Origin: Coptis chinensis
Lineage: Eukaryota > Streptophyta > Magnoliopsida > Ranunculales > Ranunculaceae
Reading direction: 5' to 3'
DNA length: 64,000 nucleotides
NCBI GenBank assembly: GCA_015680905.1
Contig: CM027378.1
Location: 71,205,501 to 71,269,500 of the forward strand
Shown piece by piece: positions 46,306 to 56,639 of the stretch. The translations under genes were made by a program, and so were the position numbers. Position 1 is the stretch's first letter; every line of letters begins with the position of its first letter. The notes beneath the pieces are model-generated. The model was not told the origin of the DNA. It searched no databases and saw only the letters and a list, made by a program, of their open reading frames with translations.

Positions 46306-47526
46306 TTAAAAACTAAAGGACTTGGTGATAGAGAATTGGTTGTAATGGAATTGATGGGGTGAGTAGCTTATGTTTGTGCTGGAATTGATATGTTTATGTG
46401 CCAACATCTTCAGAGGCAATTTGGGGGCAAGCTGAGTGGCCCGGGCTAACTCGGCGGCCCCCAACATCTCCATAGGCAACTTGGAGGTAAGCTGAGTGGC
46501 CCGGGCAAACTCGGCAGCCCCCAACATCTCCAGAGGCAACTTGGGGGCAAGCTGAGTGGCCCGGACAAACTCGGCGGCCCCCAACATCTCCAGAGGCAAC
46601 TTGGGGGCAAGCTGAGTGGCCCGAGCAAACTTAGCGGCCCCCAACATCTCTAGAGGCAATTTGGGAGCAAGCTGAGTGGCCCGAGCAATCTCGGTGGCCC
46701 CCAACATTTCCATAGGCAACTTGGGGGCAAGCTGAGTGGCCCGGGCAAACTCAGCGGCCTCCAACATCTCCAGAGGCAACTTGGGGGCAAGCTGAGTGGC
46801 CCGAGCAAACGCAACAGCTCCCAACATCTCCAGAGGCAACTTGGGGGCAAGCTGAGTGGCCCGGGCAAACGCAGCGGCCTCCAACATCTCCAGAGGCAAC
46901 TTAGGGGCAAGCTGAGTGGCCCGGGCAAACTCAGCGGCCCCTAACATCTCCAGAGCCAACTTGAGGGCAAACTGAGTTGTCCGGGCAAGCTGAGTGGCCC
47001 CCAACATCTCCAGAGGCAACTTGGGGGCAAGCTGAGTGGCCCGGGCAAACTTAGCGGACTCCAATATCTCCATAGTCAACTTGGGGGTAAATTCAGCGGC
47101 CTCCAACATCTCCATAGTCAACTTAGGGGCAAACTGAGTTGCCCGGGCAAGCTCAGCGGCCCCTAACATCTCCATAGTCAATTTGGAGGCAAACTGAGTT
47201 GCCCGGGCAAACTCAGCGGCCTCCAACATCTCCATAGTCAACTTGTGGGCAAACTCAGCGGCCTCCAACATCTCCATAGTCAATTTCTAGGCAAACTGAG
47301 TTGCCTAGGCAAACTCAGCGGCCCCCAACATCTCCAAGGCAGCGGAAGGGATGAACCCTTTGCGGACGATGAGGTCCGGATTCAACTTGGGGGCAAACTG
47401 AGCTGCACCCAACGTCTCTAAGGCATAGGAGGGGATGAGCCATTCACGGAAGTGACTTGAGGTTGTCGGAGGAACACACAAAAAACATGAGGTCAAGTCA
47501 TGGTACGGCGAAGGTTTAGAATTCAA
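46306..47526 (-). CDS. Antisense ORF of 20-residue repeats
   Basis: Minus-strand frame of 325 codons (47283-46306) made almost wholly of a 20-residue unit such as APKLPLEMLGAAEFARATQL. The same frame continues upstream to 47526 (MNSKPSPYHDLTSCFLCVPP at the start) with more degenerate units, separated only by two TAG codons near 47290 and 47303. The unit is amphipathic, with alternating Leu/Met/Ala and charged residues, and is likely helical. It is antisense to the element and to the captured transporter. It could be a chance product of a minisatellite whose length is a multiple of three. I do not know any family with this repeat. Confidence 0.35.
46399..47345. repeat. 60-bp minisatellite, about 14-15 copies
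   Basis: Plus-strand unit CCCCAACATCTCCAGAGGCA then ACTTGGGGGCAAGCTGAGTG then GCCCGGGCAAACTCAGCGGC, exactly 60 bp in most copies. Towards 47060-47290 shorter 36-bp or 24-bp variants appear, also multiples of three. Confidence 0.95.
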
Positions 47527-48016
47527 ATATGAGTACAGGAGAGGTCATGTGAATTTGAGTTTTTGGGCCTTGTTTTATCATTATCGATATGGGGGTGACA
47601 TGTTTAAAATGCATGCAGCTAATCACTAAAATCAATTTGGATTGGTACGACCAAACGTTTGGGTTAAGTGGTGGCTGTATAGGTGATCGTTGGTTTATTT
47701 AGTTGTATAAATCATCCCATTTCATGCTCTAATGGTATGGTATGTACAGGAGTGTATAGTTTGTTGCCCATGACTTTTATAACTAAAGTTTTAGTGTGTG
47801 CATGGTTATTGTTAAATTTTATTCTCGGCGATTGAATACGTAAGGGACCTAGTATTCTTTGAGTTTGGTATCCTTGTGTATTAGTATGAGATGGAAGAAC
47901 TACATATGGCTTGATCCCGGAAAGGGAAGCGGCTATGCTGGGCGGCTTCCCTAGGCAGGTACCCATCCCATAGAGTTCTTTGTTTATGATGTATGATTGT
48001 GGTTTTATTTCGTAAC

Positions 48017-48051
<35 letters not shown>

Positions 48052-48762
48052 TAAAGTGTGCTTTGTTGGATCTGTGTGACATGTTTAATATTGGATCCTT
48101 ACGTAGGTCATTTGTTTACAAATAGGCAGATGCGAGAATTACACAGAGGGTAAGTTTTACTATAACCTGAATATTTATTACTACGGGTGTCATTATTTTT
48201 AGTCATGTTTGCATCCACATGGTTGCAAGATTAGAGATATCTTCATTTGTTTAGTTTGTTGAGCCGATCTTAGTTTGTTACTCAAAGTGACCTGACATTT
48301 ATCCATCCTGTGTGAATGGGTGTATTTGGAATATGTAGGGTTAGATGGGTTTGTTGTGGCTGTTCTGGTAACATGGAGATGTATGTATGTTAGTTGCATT
48401 ATGTAAGTCTATATTAGGGTTTCCGGAAGGTGGTTAGTATATTTATAGTTTCGACTTATTCGAGAATTTGTTACTTAATTTAACTGGCATTGGTCGAGAT
48501 GGTTAAGTAGCTAGTTTTACGAATTAGTATATCTTTAGTAGTTGGGGGTGCAACTGAGGTATGAGTTTTTATATGTGGTTTGGCTGTATTCTTATTTAAT
48601 GTTCAGGTTATGACAAATTATCATGTTTATGAAATGTTGAAAGTACAGAGGAGGTTCTGCCGAAATTTTTCCAGAAAGGTCACATCTTGGGTATATTTGT
48701 TTGAGTTTTGAGGCGCTGCAAGTCAAGGTCTTCTCAGGTCCGCCGTTTTCATCGACGGTCCC
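47527..48762. other. Non-coding 3' interior of the non-autonomous element
   Basis: No gene recognised; a (TG)n microsatellite lies at about 48025-48050. Confidence 0.5.
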
Positions 48763-48775
48763 GAGAGGGGGCATT
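48763..48775 (+). promoter_or_regulatory. Polypurine tract
   Basis: GAGAGGGGGCATT immediately before the right LTR. Confidence 0.75.
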
Positions 48776-49114
48776 TGTGTGAGCCAAATTCATGACCACG
48801 GACATCACATGTAAGAGGAGCGATAGAGAGACAAGTGGACCTCGTATGGTATTGGGCCAAAGGGCCGGGCCCAAAGATGAGAAAAAAGCCCAATGATTGT
48901 GACCTAGAAGAAAGGGGGGAGGCGGCAGTGAGTGGAGAGGGAGAAGAGACAAGAAGTAGAGAGAATTACGACACAGCTTGATCCCCCACCCGGGGGTACG
49001 TAAGCAGCCCAGATGGATTCAGCTGATAGGAAAAATGGTGGGATTTCAGTTCTGGGAGATGAAATTGAGGAGTGGAGACATGGAAGACCAAAAGGTGTGA
49101 ATTGGGTTCACACA
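48776..49114 (+). repeat. 3' LTR of non-autonomous element
   Basis: 339 bp, matching the left LTR. Confidence 0.95.
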
Positions 49115-49119
49115 ATTGA

Positions 49120-49439
49120 TTAACGGGAAATGAAGAATAACAATACATAATATGTGACAAATAGAAGGTTAACACATTAACGTAATGCATCCTTGTGGTA
49201 AAGATAGATATTTCAGTACTAAACACCTTCCTGATGCCATTGATTCAGAAGAACTTTATCGTTGCATCATACTGATGGTTCTATGAAGTATGAAGGAGTC
49301 CCGATTGCTGAAATTGGTTCATTAAGGAGCACTTGCTCATATAGAAGTTTATTGAAACAGGGAAAGATAAACGAGTTATCTAGATAGTTGATACTTGACT
49401 TGTCCTACGGGCCCAGATCTAATTTTACATTAAACTTTA
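49120..49439. other. Intergenic, nothing recognised
   Basis: Short unique-looking stretch between the retrotransposon and the U6 promoter. Confidence 0.4.
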
Positions 49440-49482
49440 GTCCCACATCCAGTTTGAAAAAGAACAGCATAGCCTTTATATA
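49440..49482 (+). promoter_or_regulatory. Plant snRNA promoter: USE and TATA
   Basis: GTCCCACATCC at 49440-49450 matches the plant upstream sequence element (RTCCCACATCG) in all but the last base. TTATATA lies at about 49476-49482, about 25 bp after the USE, the spacing known for plant Pol III (U6) genes rather than Pol II snRNA genes. The U6-like sequence starts about 14-20 bp after the TATA. Confidence 0.85.
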
Positions 49483-49495
49483 CTGTTCTCAAGCA

Positions 49496-49610
49496 GACAA
49501 TTTTTCCGGGACAACTGATAAAATTGGAAATTTGGAATGATACAAAGAAGATTAGCATGCCCCTGAGCAAGAATGACACGCACAAATCGAGAAATGGTCC
49601 AATTTTTTTT
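49496..49610 (+). ncRNA. U6: U6 snRNA gene copy (variant, possibly pseudogene)
   Basis: The core GATTAGCATG, the CCCCTG block and the 3' part GACACGCACAAATCGAGAAA followed by TGGTCCAA and a run of nine T (Pol III terminator) match plant U6. U6 pairs with U4, then with U2 and the 5' splice site in the spliceosome. Deviations seen: the ACAGAGA box reads ACAAAGA (49542-49548); an extra TTTGGAA after AAAATTGGAA; one G missing before CCCC; TGCGCAAGG reads TGAGCAAGA; the 5' stem-loop start is altered. The AGC triad is retained. The promoter is intact, so it may be transcribed, but the ACAGAGA change argues against normal function. Confidence 0.85.
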
Positions 49611-49734
49611 TCCTTCCTCTTTTTAATTCACTTTGATTTTTCGTATCATCTTTTCCTTTTGAATGCTTACAACGAAAATTCTCACTCTCCATTCGTGTGT
49701 TCACTGTTGAATGCGTTCACTAATTTATAGCAGT

Positions 49735-49986
49735 TCATAAAAGTTTACTATAACTAGTTTCTATGGTTTTCAAATGTAGACAGCTGGTTGTCTCCTGTGC
49801 TATTTCAAGCTCCTCGTCATGATCAGAGAGCTTATTGGCATTGAAGGAAGAATCGCTGTTTGCTGACTTGTTTGACAAAATTGCTGAACCATGCATATCC
49901 TCAACACTTGGGTTACTGTTTCTAGCCATGGTGGAGTGAAGTGTTGCAATCCAAAAGCGGCTAATAGGCACCAATACATAATACAT
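49735..49986 (-). CDS. Hypothetical small ORF
   Basis: The frame contains MARNSNPSVEDMHGSAILSN from an internal Met and is Ser/Asn-rich with an acidic stretch (DHDEELEIAQ). It lies about 100 bp downstream of the CASP-like gene on the same strand. It could be part of a separate decayed gene or mere 3' sequence. Not recognised. Confidence 0.2.
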   Translation of the reverse strand: MYYVLVPISRFWIATLHSTMARNSNPSVEDMHGSAILSNKSANSDSSFNANKLSDHDEELEIAQETTSCLHLKTIETSYSKLL

Positions 49987-50088
49987 TACATCATTCCGTT
50001 CAAGTATACAGGTACCTCACTATCACATAAGAAACTAAATTATGAAAAAAAAAAAAAAAAAGAGAGTACAGAACAACGTAACATCAAA

Positions 50089-51098
50089 TTAACGAGATCT
50101 CTTATGTAGGTGCACTGTATTGAGAACGATCAGCAAAAAGAAAACCACGGCGCCAATCCCAGACACGACTACAGATGCAGCCACGTGGCGACAATTAGTA
50201 CCAAACACATTGCAGACTTTATTCCACCGAACGTGCGAGTTCCCGTGGAAAGCAATGAGGCCGACGCCAGCAGCAGCACCAGTGGCAGAAAATAGCAACG
50301 CCATTATCATCAGATCAAGGACAATTAGCAGCAATCTCATTGCACTTGATCCGTCCCGGTTTGCAATTGATATGACCAAAGATATTGTCGCATAGACACA
50401 TGCTATGATGTTTGTCACCATGAAAAACCTATCAATCAGAATATGAAGTGTTAGTTAATCAGCTAACTTCAGATGTTTACATAAACTTCGGTAGTTGAAC
50501 ACATTTTTAAGAGTCAGACTTTGTTGACTGCACAAGGAACTGATTAGTCCAAGTTCAACCATATTGGACTATTTACAATGAGTTGACTAATCTAAAATCA
50601 TATGGATAATTAGTTAAGAGGATACATGCAAGTCAGACAATTATAAAAGTTGAGATCAGATTTGGAGTCCCCTTTTTTTCATTAGATTCAGGGTTCGGAA
50701 CTCTGAGCTTTGGCCTATAAATACAGAGAAATTTTGAAAGTACGCCTACAATCATGAACAAATTTAAAAATGTAATGCATGATTATACATAGAGGTAATT
50801 GGATCCGAATATATTAGATATAAGATACTTACACAAATGCAGGCATATATTGCCATTTCGCGGTCACTTCGACGTTTATTGGTGGCAAACTTGGGATCAC
50901 GGTGACTGGTACCGTCTTCGTTTGCTTACTAACTGCCATGACAGTTATAGCCACCAAAGTTATGATAAGTGCCAGAAAACGTAGCAGGAAATCGGAGGAC
51001 CTCACAGTTCTCGGATTTGCCACCTTAACACCAGTTCCTTGCTGGCTCTCAGTACCTTGTGTTACATCCATGATAGGCTTGAATGATGAAGTCTCCAT
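50089..51098 (-). CDS. CASP-like (CASPL) four-helix membrane protein, two exons
   Basis: Exon 1 is 51098-50833, starting METSSFKPIMDVTQGTESQQ. Exon 2 is 50428-50089. The intron is 404 bp with donor GTAAGTATC and acceptor TTGATAG, phase 2, joining ...MPAF to FFMVTNIIACVY through a split Val codon. The product is about 200 residues: a hydrophilic N-terminus, then four hydrophobic segments (FLLRFLALIITLVAITVMAV; FFMVTNIIACVYATISLVIS; LLLIVLDLMIMALLFSATGA; VVSGIGAVVFFLLIVLNTVH) and a short basic C-terminus. The loop motifs TKTVPVTVIPSLPPINVEVT AKWQY and AFHGNSHVRWNKVCNVF are hallmarks of plant CASP-like proteins (subfamily 1 type). These plasma membrane proteins relate to the CASPs that scaffold the Casparian strip. 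No lesion is seen, so it may be a working host gene. A weak TATA-like sequence lies near 51241. Confidence 0.88.
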
Positions 51099-51300
51099 GT
51101 TACTAGGTAGATATTAGCAAAGTTGGAAAAGTTTAAGAAATATATTGAGAACAAAGTACTTCAAATTCTTTTGATTTTGGTACTACTTGGCGAAGTGAGG
51201 ACAAGAGTGGATGTAGAAAAGTGAATGTACAGAGAGGATCTATAAATAGAGAGTTGATGGAAGTTGGAATAGAGATACGAAGTAGTTGGCGTTCACATTC

Positions 51301-51454
51301 AAGAAGGGAGTTGGATGCGTGTGAAAAAGATGGACAGTTAATAGCAACCTATATCAGCATTTATTATATATGGAATTAAGAAGGGAGTTGGATGCGTGTG
51401 AAAAAGATGGACAGTTAATAGCAACCTATATCAGCATTTATTATATATGGAATT
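51301..51454. repeat. 77-bp direct tandem duplication
   Basis: AAGAAGGGAGTTGGATGCGT at 51301 recurs at 51378 and the two copies are identical by eye to TATATGGAATT. It lies upstream of the CASP-like gene. The perfect identity suggests a recent event. Confidence 0.95.
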
Positions 51455-52378
51455 TCTACTGCGTTAGCTGGGTAAGAACTAATAAGAACAAGATTGTCAA
51501 CGCTAATCAGAATTTTTTTTTCTTTGTTCTGCTCAAAACCTTTTGCTATCACTCTTTGTTTGCCTTTTTGCCTTAAAAAGTCGAAATTAGTCTCATGTGT
51601 GTGTATGTATAATACCAAATTACGGTCAAATGGCCGTAAGCAACGTTTACACCATGCATTCCAAGCCCCCGCCCACATTTTCGTCATTCCATTTAAGTGT
51701 CTAATATAGAATATCCATAGCTCCAGCATTCCAGCTAGTTCGTATTTGTATGACATCCTTTCGATCATTCACATATCCAATTGTACTATTATAAAGTTTC
51801 TAATGCTACCAACCATACTCTACAATTAATTAATTATAGAATTATTTGTTCCCACGCACTGTAAAGTTAAGATCGATGAAATTGGATGTAAGGTCTTAAA
51901 GACGTGTTTATTTGATGTTTTTTTCCCACATAAAAAAACAAATAATTAAAATGAGCATTTATGTGGTGGAGTTGTCTTTAAAATGAGCATTTATAAATTT
52001 AGTGAATCGGAAACACCTGTACCATGTGCACGCACATTTGAATCCGAATCCGACGGATGTGTCACATTGCTATTTGAATCCGAATCCGACGGATGCTTCG
52101 GTCCGAGGTCCGATCACAAAATTAGTATAAAATCTAATAACCATCCTAATCAACAAAAAGATAAAAGATCACAAGATTTTTAATCTACAGCTCCATTGAT
52201 TTAGCTCGAAAATTAAAAGTTTTTCCTAGACCCAATAAGAAATAGAATGAAAAACGAAATAGTTGTTCCACGTTCTTCAACAAAATATGTCCAGATGTGA
52301 TTTTTGGAGAAAGTGAGAGATGTTAAATGAGGACTTAAGAGTGTTAGATGAGGACGAGAAAATAGTCGATTCCCTCTT
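51455..52378. other. Intergenic, short repeat only
   Basis: No gene. TTTGAATCCGAATCCGACGG occurs twice around 52047 and 52072. Confidence 0.5.
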
Positions 52379-52942
52379 AGCAAGTCCAATAGAGTGCTAT
52401 ATGGGTGGTTAAAGTGTCATATAGCACCCCAACTACAAAAATGTCATTCCAATGGGACTGCTAAAAGGGGTTTAAATTTGGAAAAAGTAAAAAACTCAGC
52501 CAAAGTTAAGACCTTTGCTAGCAACTGCCATAATAAGTTCTGGGAGACCGGCGACATAGTTTCTGCCGTCTGTTGGTTATTTATGTACAGATGACATAGT
52601 TTCTGCCATCTGTTGGTTATTTATGTATAGACGGCAGAAACTATGACATTTGTCTCCCATTTTAATTAAATGGACGGATGGCAGACACTGTGCCGTCCGT
52701 ACCTTCTAGACACTCAATACAATTTTGACTTAGCCAAATTCAACCAATTTTTTACTCACATGCATTTACTTGTTATCAAAGCCTCAACCTTCAACTCCTC
52801 AAACCTCAACTCCTCAACCAACTTCATTTATACCATTTTTTGTGTCAACTTTATAAAAAAAAAAAAAAAATTCAACTTTGCCTTCACTCACACTTTTTGC
52901 ATTGCTATTTTCAACTTTGCAACCTTTCTTCTCACATTCAAA

Positions 52943-53355
52943 ATGGTTTTTTCTTCTCACTATGTTGAATCAAGCTCATCATCCGAAGATAAGAACATAG
53001 TGAATGACGATAAGAACATGTTCATACCTATTTTCTCGTTGTTGCAAAACATGCACGAAACTACTCGTGATCATCGAGCCTCGGTCCTTTGTAGAAAGTA
53101 CATTTATCATGATTGCATCGAGGTTCACAATAGGATTATATGAGGGATTACTTCGTGCAAAACCCAAAGTATCCCCTTGATGTCTTCCATAGAAGGTTTA
53201 TGATGCAACACCATCTCTTCTTCCGAATCTTGGAAGTCATCTCCGACCATGACAAGTATTTCACATACAAAGTTGATGACATTGAAAAGCTATGTTTGAC
53301 GGGTATGCAAAAAGTGGTTGCTTGCATTCGTTTGCTTGCATATGGTTGTGGTGCG
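52943..53355 (+). pseudogene. Harbinger transposase, 5' part
   Basis: Starts MVFSSHYVESSSSSEDKNIV. After a one-base shift near 53135 it continues as MRDYFVQNPKYPLDVFHRRF MMQHHLFFRIL and GMQKVVACIRLLAYGCGAC, the N-terminal region of plant Harbinger transposases (RDYF...P.YP...FRRRFRM and QK..AA.R.LAYG). It is cut at 53355 by the LTR element and resumes at 61055. Confidence 0.88.
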
Positions 53356-53830
53356 TGTTTCAGCAGTAAACTGCTTCAACACAACGAGAGCAATGGTAAA
53401 GAACACGCTAAGAAACAGAGGAATTTGATGTTGGGGGAGATGAAACCGAACCAAATAATGGTCGCCCTACGCACTCCAAGATCTATTATCTAGGGATCAA
53501 GTTTCCACGTAGTTCCTTATGAAAAATAATGTGGTATTTATATAGGTAGAGTAGAGAGTCCTTGTAGCTCAAGTAATCTTGTTGCTTGAGTAATTGTGAG
53601 AATATAACTCTCAACTGATAATTATCTCTTTGATAAGAAATGAATCTGGACATAAATCACTGTACATTAGTGGCAAGCCATGTAGCTAAGGTTCAGCCTT
53701 AGACACATGAGTTAATGGGCCTGTACATCGATCCATAGTATTGCAAATTGGGCTTTAGCCCTGTCGATTAAATGAATAAAGTGGAGACCCCTACTAATGG
53801 ACGTTTGCCATGTAGGTCGGGGTCGAAACA
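53356..53830 (-). repeat. 3' LTR of the nested Tat element
   Basis: Contains a perfect match to the right LTR over long stretches, including GTATTTATATAGG near 53532. Confidence 0.95.
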
Positions 53831-53845
53831 CCGCCCCCTCTTTGG
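53831..53845 (-). promoter_or_regulatory. Polypurine tract of nested Tat element
   Basis: Minus-strand AAAGAGGGGGCGG next to the LTR start TGTTTCGACC. Confidence 0.8.
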
Positions 53846-56015
53846 CATGCGAACAAAGTTCATATGGCAAAGAAGAAAGAAAAATGAGCGGAATGTATAA
53901 TGAAGTGTCGTGCGAAAAGAAATAATTGAAAAATTGACTGTCGAAAAAAAAAATCGTGAATTATCGGAAACGAAATAACGTCAAACTAACGTATACGGGA
54001 CGTATTGTAGTTAAAAAAAATTGCTGAAAAATGCACAATAAAAATTTTCGAACGAAATTGATTGCCGAAAACTGTACCGAACGCATTACGTAACAATACG
54101 AAAATTGATTTCGATGACGCGTGCCACCGGAATAGCGATACTAGGATTATACCGTTGAAAATTAAACGTAGGGGCAGTTTAGTAATAATAGTAATAAAAG
54201 GAAGTTAAATACGAATTGGACTAAAAGTGTTCGGATGAGATAAGAATGTGGAGGAGATAAGAATTGAGATTAGAGATGAAGTTGGATTAGAAAAGAATCC
54301 CATCAGAACTGAAAAACAGCTCGACCCTATATAAGTGCTGGCGCTTATCAAAGCAGTCGTGGTTAAGAATCCCAGTCGTGGTGAAGTCGCAAAAAGCTCG
54401 TCCTCTTCCGCATTACTGCCGCTCTAGAACGTGGCGTGCCGTCTTCGCTTTGACTAGCAGGTACGTTTTCTTACCATCAAGCTCCTCTCATATATAAAGT
54501 TGTATCAGTGTCCGGTAAGGCTCAGGGCTGGCCGGCAAAGCAACAGGGCCTTGATAGAAGTAACGACAGAGAGTTGAAGTGCAGACCCTTGATAGAAGGA
54601 ATGATAGAAAGAAGAGGACCTCGTCTGAAAAGGCAGACGACAGTCCTATAGCCAGAGAGCAGTCCAGCTCAAACGTTTTGAAATCCAAACATCACTCCAA
54701 GAAAAGAAGGTGCCTCTATTCCCCACACCATGCATAACAGGAATTAACGAACCATGTACACACAAGGGCTTCGGCTGCTGACAATATTGAATTATGTCCT
54801 ATACCACCAGTCCTTAGTGTCAGTAGCCAAGCGGTATATCACTACTATGTCATCTCTGTTATCGGGGACAAGGGTCCAATGAGTATCTTATCAGAACCAT
54901 TGTTCTAGGAATCATATAACAGCATGTAGCTTTCTGCTTCCATCCAACAGGGACTGCTCAGCTCATCTTGAATATCGATGTTTATGGTACATTTCTACCT
55001 TCCTCGTTATACGCCTTGTTGTTGTTTTTTTTTTTTGCATCGTCCTGCTGTACTGCCTTTGAACGTTGGAACTCTTTCCTTAGGATGTCTTTTGTATGGA
55101 ACATGTGGTGGCGACACAAAATAGTAAAATTGGTTTTTGTATTGAACTTCATCAGGAACTGCTGTGGAAGACAGACTGAGATGGCGAAATTGATGGCGTT
55201 GCTATTCAAAAAACTGATACAACGAACATGATATGGTGCAGCGCCAGTAAAGGAGGGGCACCATACCTGCGCTTCTTTAACATGGCCCAGTGAACCCGAT
55301 TTGTGAGCTAGCTGACCCGAATTTTGACCTATCTGACCCGTTTTTTTTTGGGTAGAAATGAATGTATTACACGGATGAAAGATAATCGAGAAGAAAAAAA
55401 TTCGATGACGATCGGAGACTTGGTGAGGTGGAAAGAAGGTGACAGATACAGCGACTACCTGAAACCCGCGTCGATGGTCGCTTATGGAAATACAGAAAAT
55501 ACTAGTACTCGAGAGATTTGAGATGGACGAAGTGTATGAATTTGAAACGAAAGTTGAAGAAGATGAAGTAGTAATGGCTTACTCACAATTAAGTTGTGGG
55601 AGTGCAATTCCGTTAAGCAAAGAAATTACGCAATAATTAAGTTATATTGGGCTGCCGAAGAAGACGGAGAAAAGTTTGGAGAATATGACAAAGCGGTGGC
55701 AAAAAAAAAAAAAAAAAAAATCAACAGCATGAAACAGGTATGTCAGTATTTTTTTTCCCAGTTAGCTTCACATTTTGGTTAAGTCTGAAAGACTAACGAA
55801 AAGATTTGTATTTGCGTCGCAGGTTGAAACGGCGGAATTACGAGCAAAATATATTGACGAAAAGTTTCGAACGGAAAGATCACAATGTCGTAGAAAATAA
55901 TAATAATAAAGGAGCTGAATAAAGTTTTCGCTTAGAAAGTTAACGTAATGCGAATTTTTGCCGCACGGAGAAACGACGGTTGTACGAGCCTTGGAAAGTT
56001 TCGCTCAGAAAGTTT
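53846..56015. other. Non-pol region of nested Tat element, possible antisense transcript
   Basis: No recognised protein. On the plus strand (antisense to the element) there is a TATA-like CTATATAAG at 54330 followed by a stretch ending CTAGCAGGTACG that looks like an exon end, and later a 65-codon frame (55324-55521, MTYLTRFFLGRNECITRMKD). This position corresponds to that of antisense extra ORFs in Tat relatives, but I cannot show homology to the one at 3.2-7.5 kb. Confidence 0.35.
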
Positions 56016-56019
56016 GGCT

Positions 56020-56335
56020 TAATGCCTTAGAAAAAATAATGACGCTGACGAAAATTTTCGTTCGGAAAATTTCTCGTAGAAAGATCGGCAGAATGCCTTA
56101 GAAAAAATAATGATGCTGACGAAAATTTTTGCTCGGAGAATTTTTCGTAGAAAGATCTGCACAATGCCTTAGAAAAAATAATGACGCTGACGAAAATTTT
56201 CGCTCGGAGAATTTTTCGTAGAAAGATCGACACAATGCCTTATAAAAAATAATGAAGCTGATGAAAATTTTCGCTCGAAAATTTTTTCGTAGAAAGATCG
56301 GCACAATACCTTAGAAAAAACAATGAAGCTGAAGA
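56020..56335. repeat. 71-bp tandem repeat, about 4.5 copies
   Basis: Unit AATGACGCTGACGAAAATTT then a TCGCTCGGAGAATTTTTCGT block, AGAAAGATC and GGCACAATGCCTTAG; starts near 56037, 56108, 56179 and 56250. Two overlapping minus-strand frames here only read through the repeat. Confidence 0.92.
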
Positions 56336-56639
56336 TAGTTAACCGAAAGTGCTAAGTGAAGCGAATGCAGATTTCGAAGAAGAAAACGAAGATTTAATCG
56401 AGCGACCGTAAGACAATTAACAGAGACAATTGATTTAGGTAATTGTGTGAATGTAATACTATATAGCTAAATCTTCTTTTAATGAAAAATAAAAATAAAG
56501 TATGGGTTTGCTAATAAATATATATTGTTGTTGTGACAGATAACATACCTGCGGAAAACTGACAATGTTGTTGATTTATGTAGTTGAAATGAAATAGAAT
56601 GAGATGCCCCCATGTAGAGAAAAATGCCCCCAATGCTTA

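Larger units (their letters stand above)
43925..49114 (+). mobile_element. Non-autonomous LTR retrotransposon carrying a captured transporter gene
   Basis: LTRs at 43925-44262 and 48776-49114, both TGTGTGAGCC...GGGTTCACACA. A perfect 5-bp target duplication ATTGA lies at 43920-43924 and 49115-49119. A PBS follows the left LTR and a polypurine tract precedes the right LTR, giving plus orientation. No gag, protease, RT or integrase is present. The interior carries a broken LAT/PUT transporter gene in sense and a repetitive ORF in antisense. The LTRs differ at about two dozen sites by eye, so the insertion is not recent. The PBS resembles that of the Tat element at 60559-60576, hinting that a Tat-type partner mobilised it. 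Confidence 0.92.

Noticed and set aside
46446..46928. Second minus-strand frame rich in PGPLSLPPSCLWRCW repeats
   Set aside because: It is the alternative frame of the 60-bp minisatellite; the other frame is longer and extends past the array.
43925..49114. Possible retrozyme (LTRs of about 340 bp with hammerhead ribozyme)
   Set aside because: The LTRs contain CTGATAGGAAAA but not the CTGANGA...GAAA core, and the element is far longer than retrozymes.
53140..53493. 117-codon plus-strand frame continuing past 53355
   Set aside because: The part after 53355 is LTR sequence of the nested Tat element; the real transposase continues at 61055.
56027..56304. Two 68-codon minus-strand frames with FFLRHSADLS-like repeats
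   Set aside because: They are by-products of the 71-bp tandem repeat.
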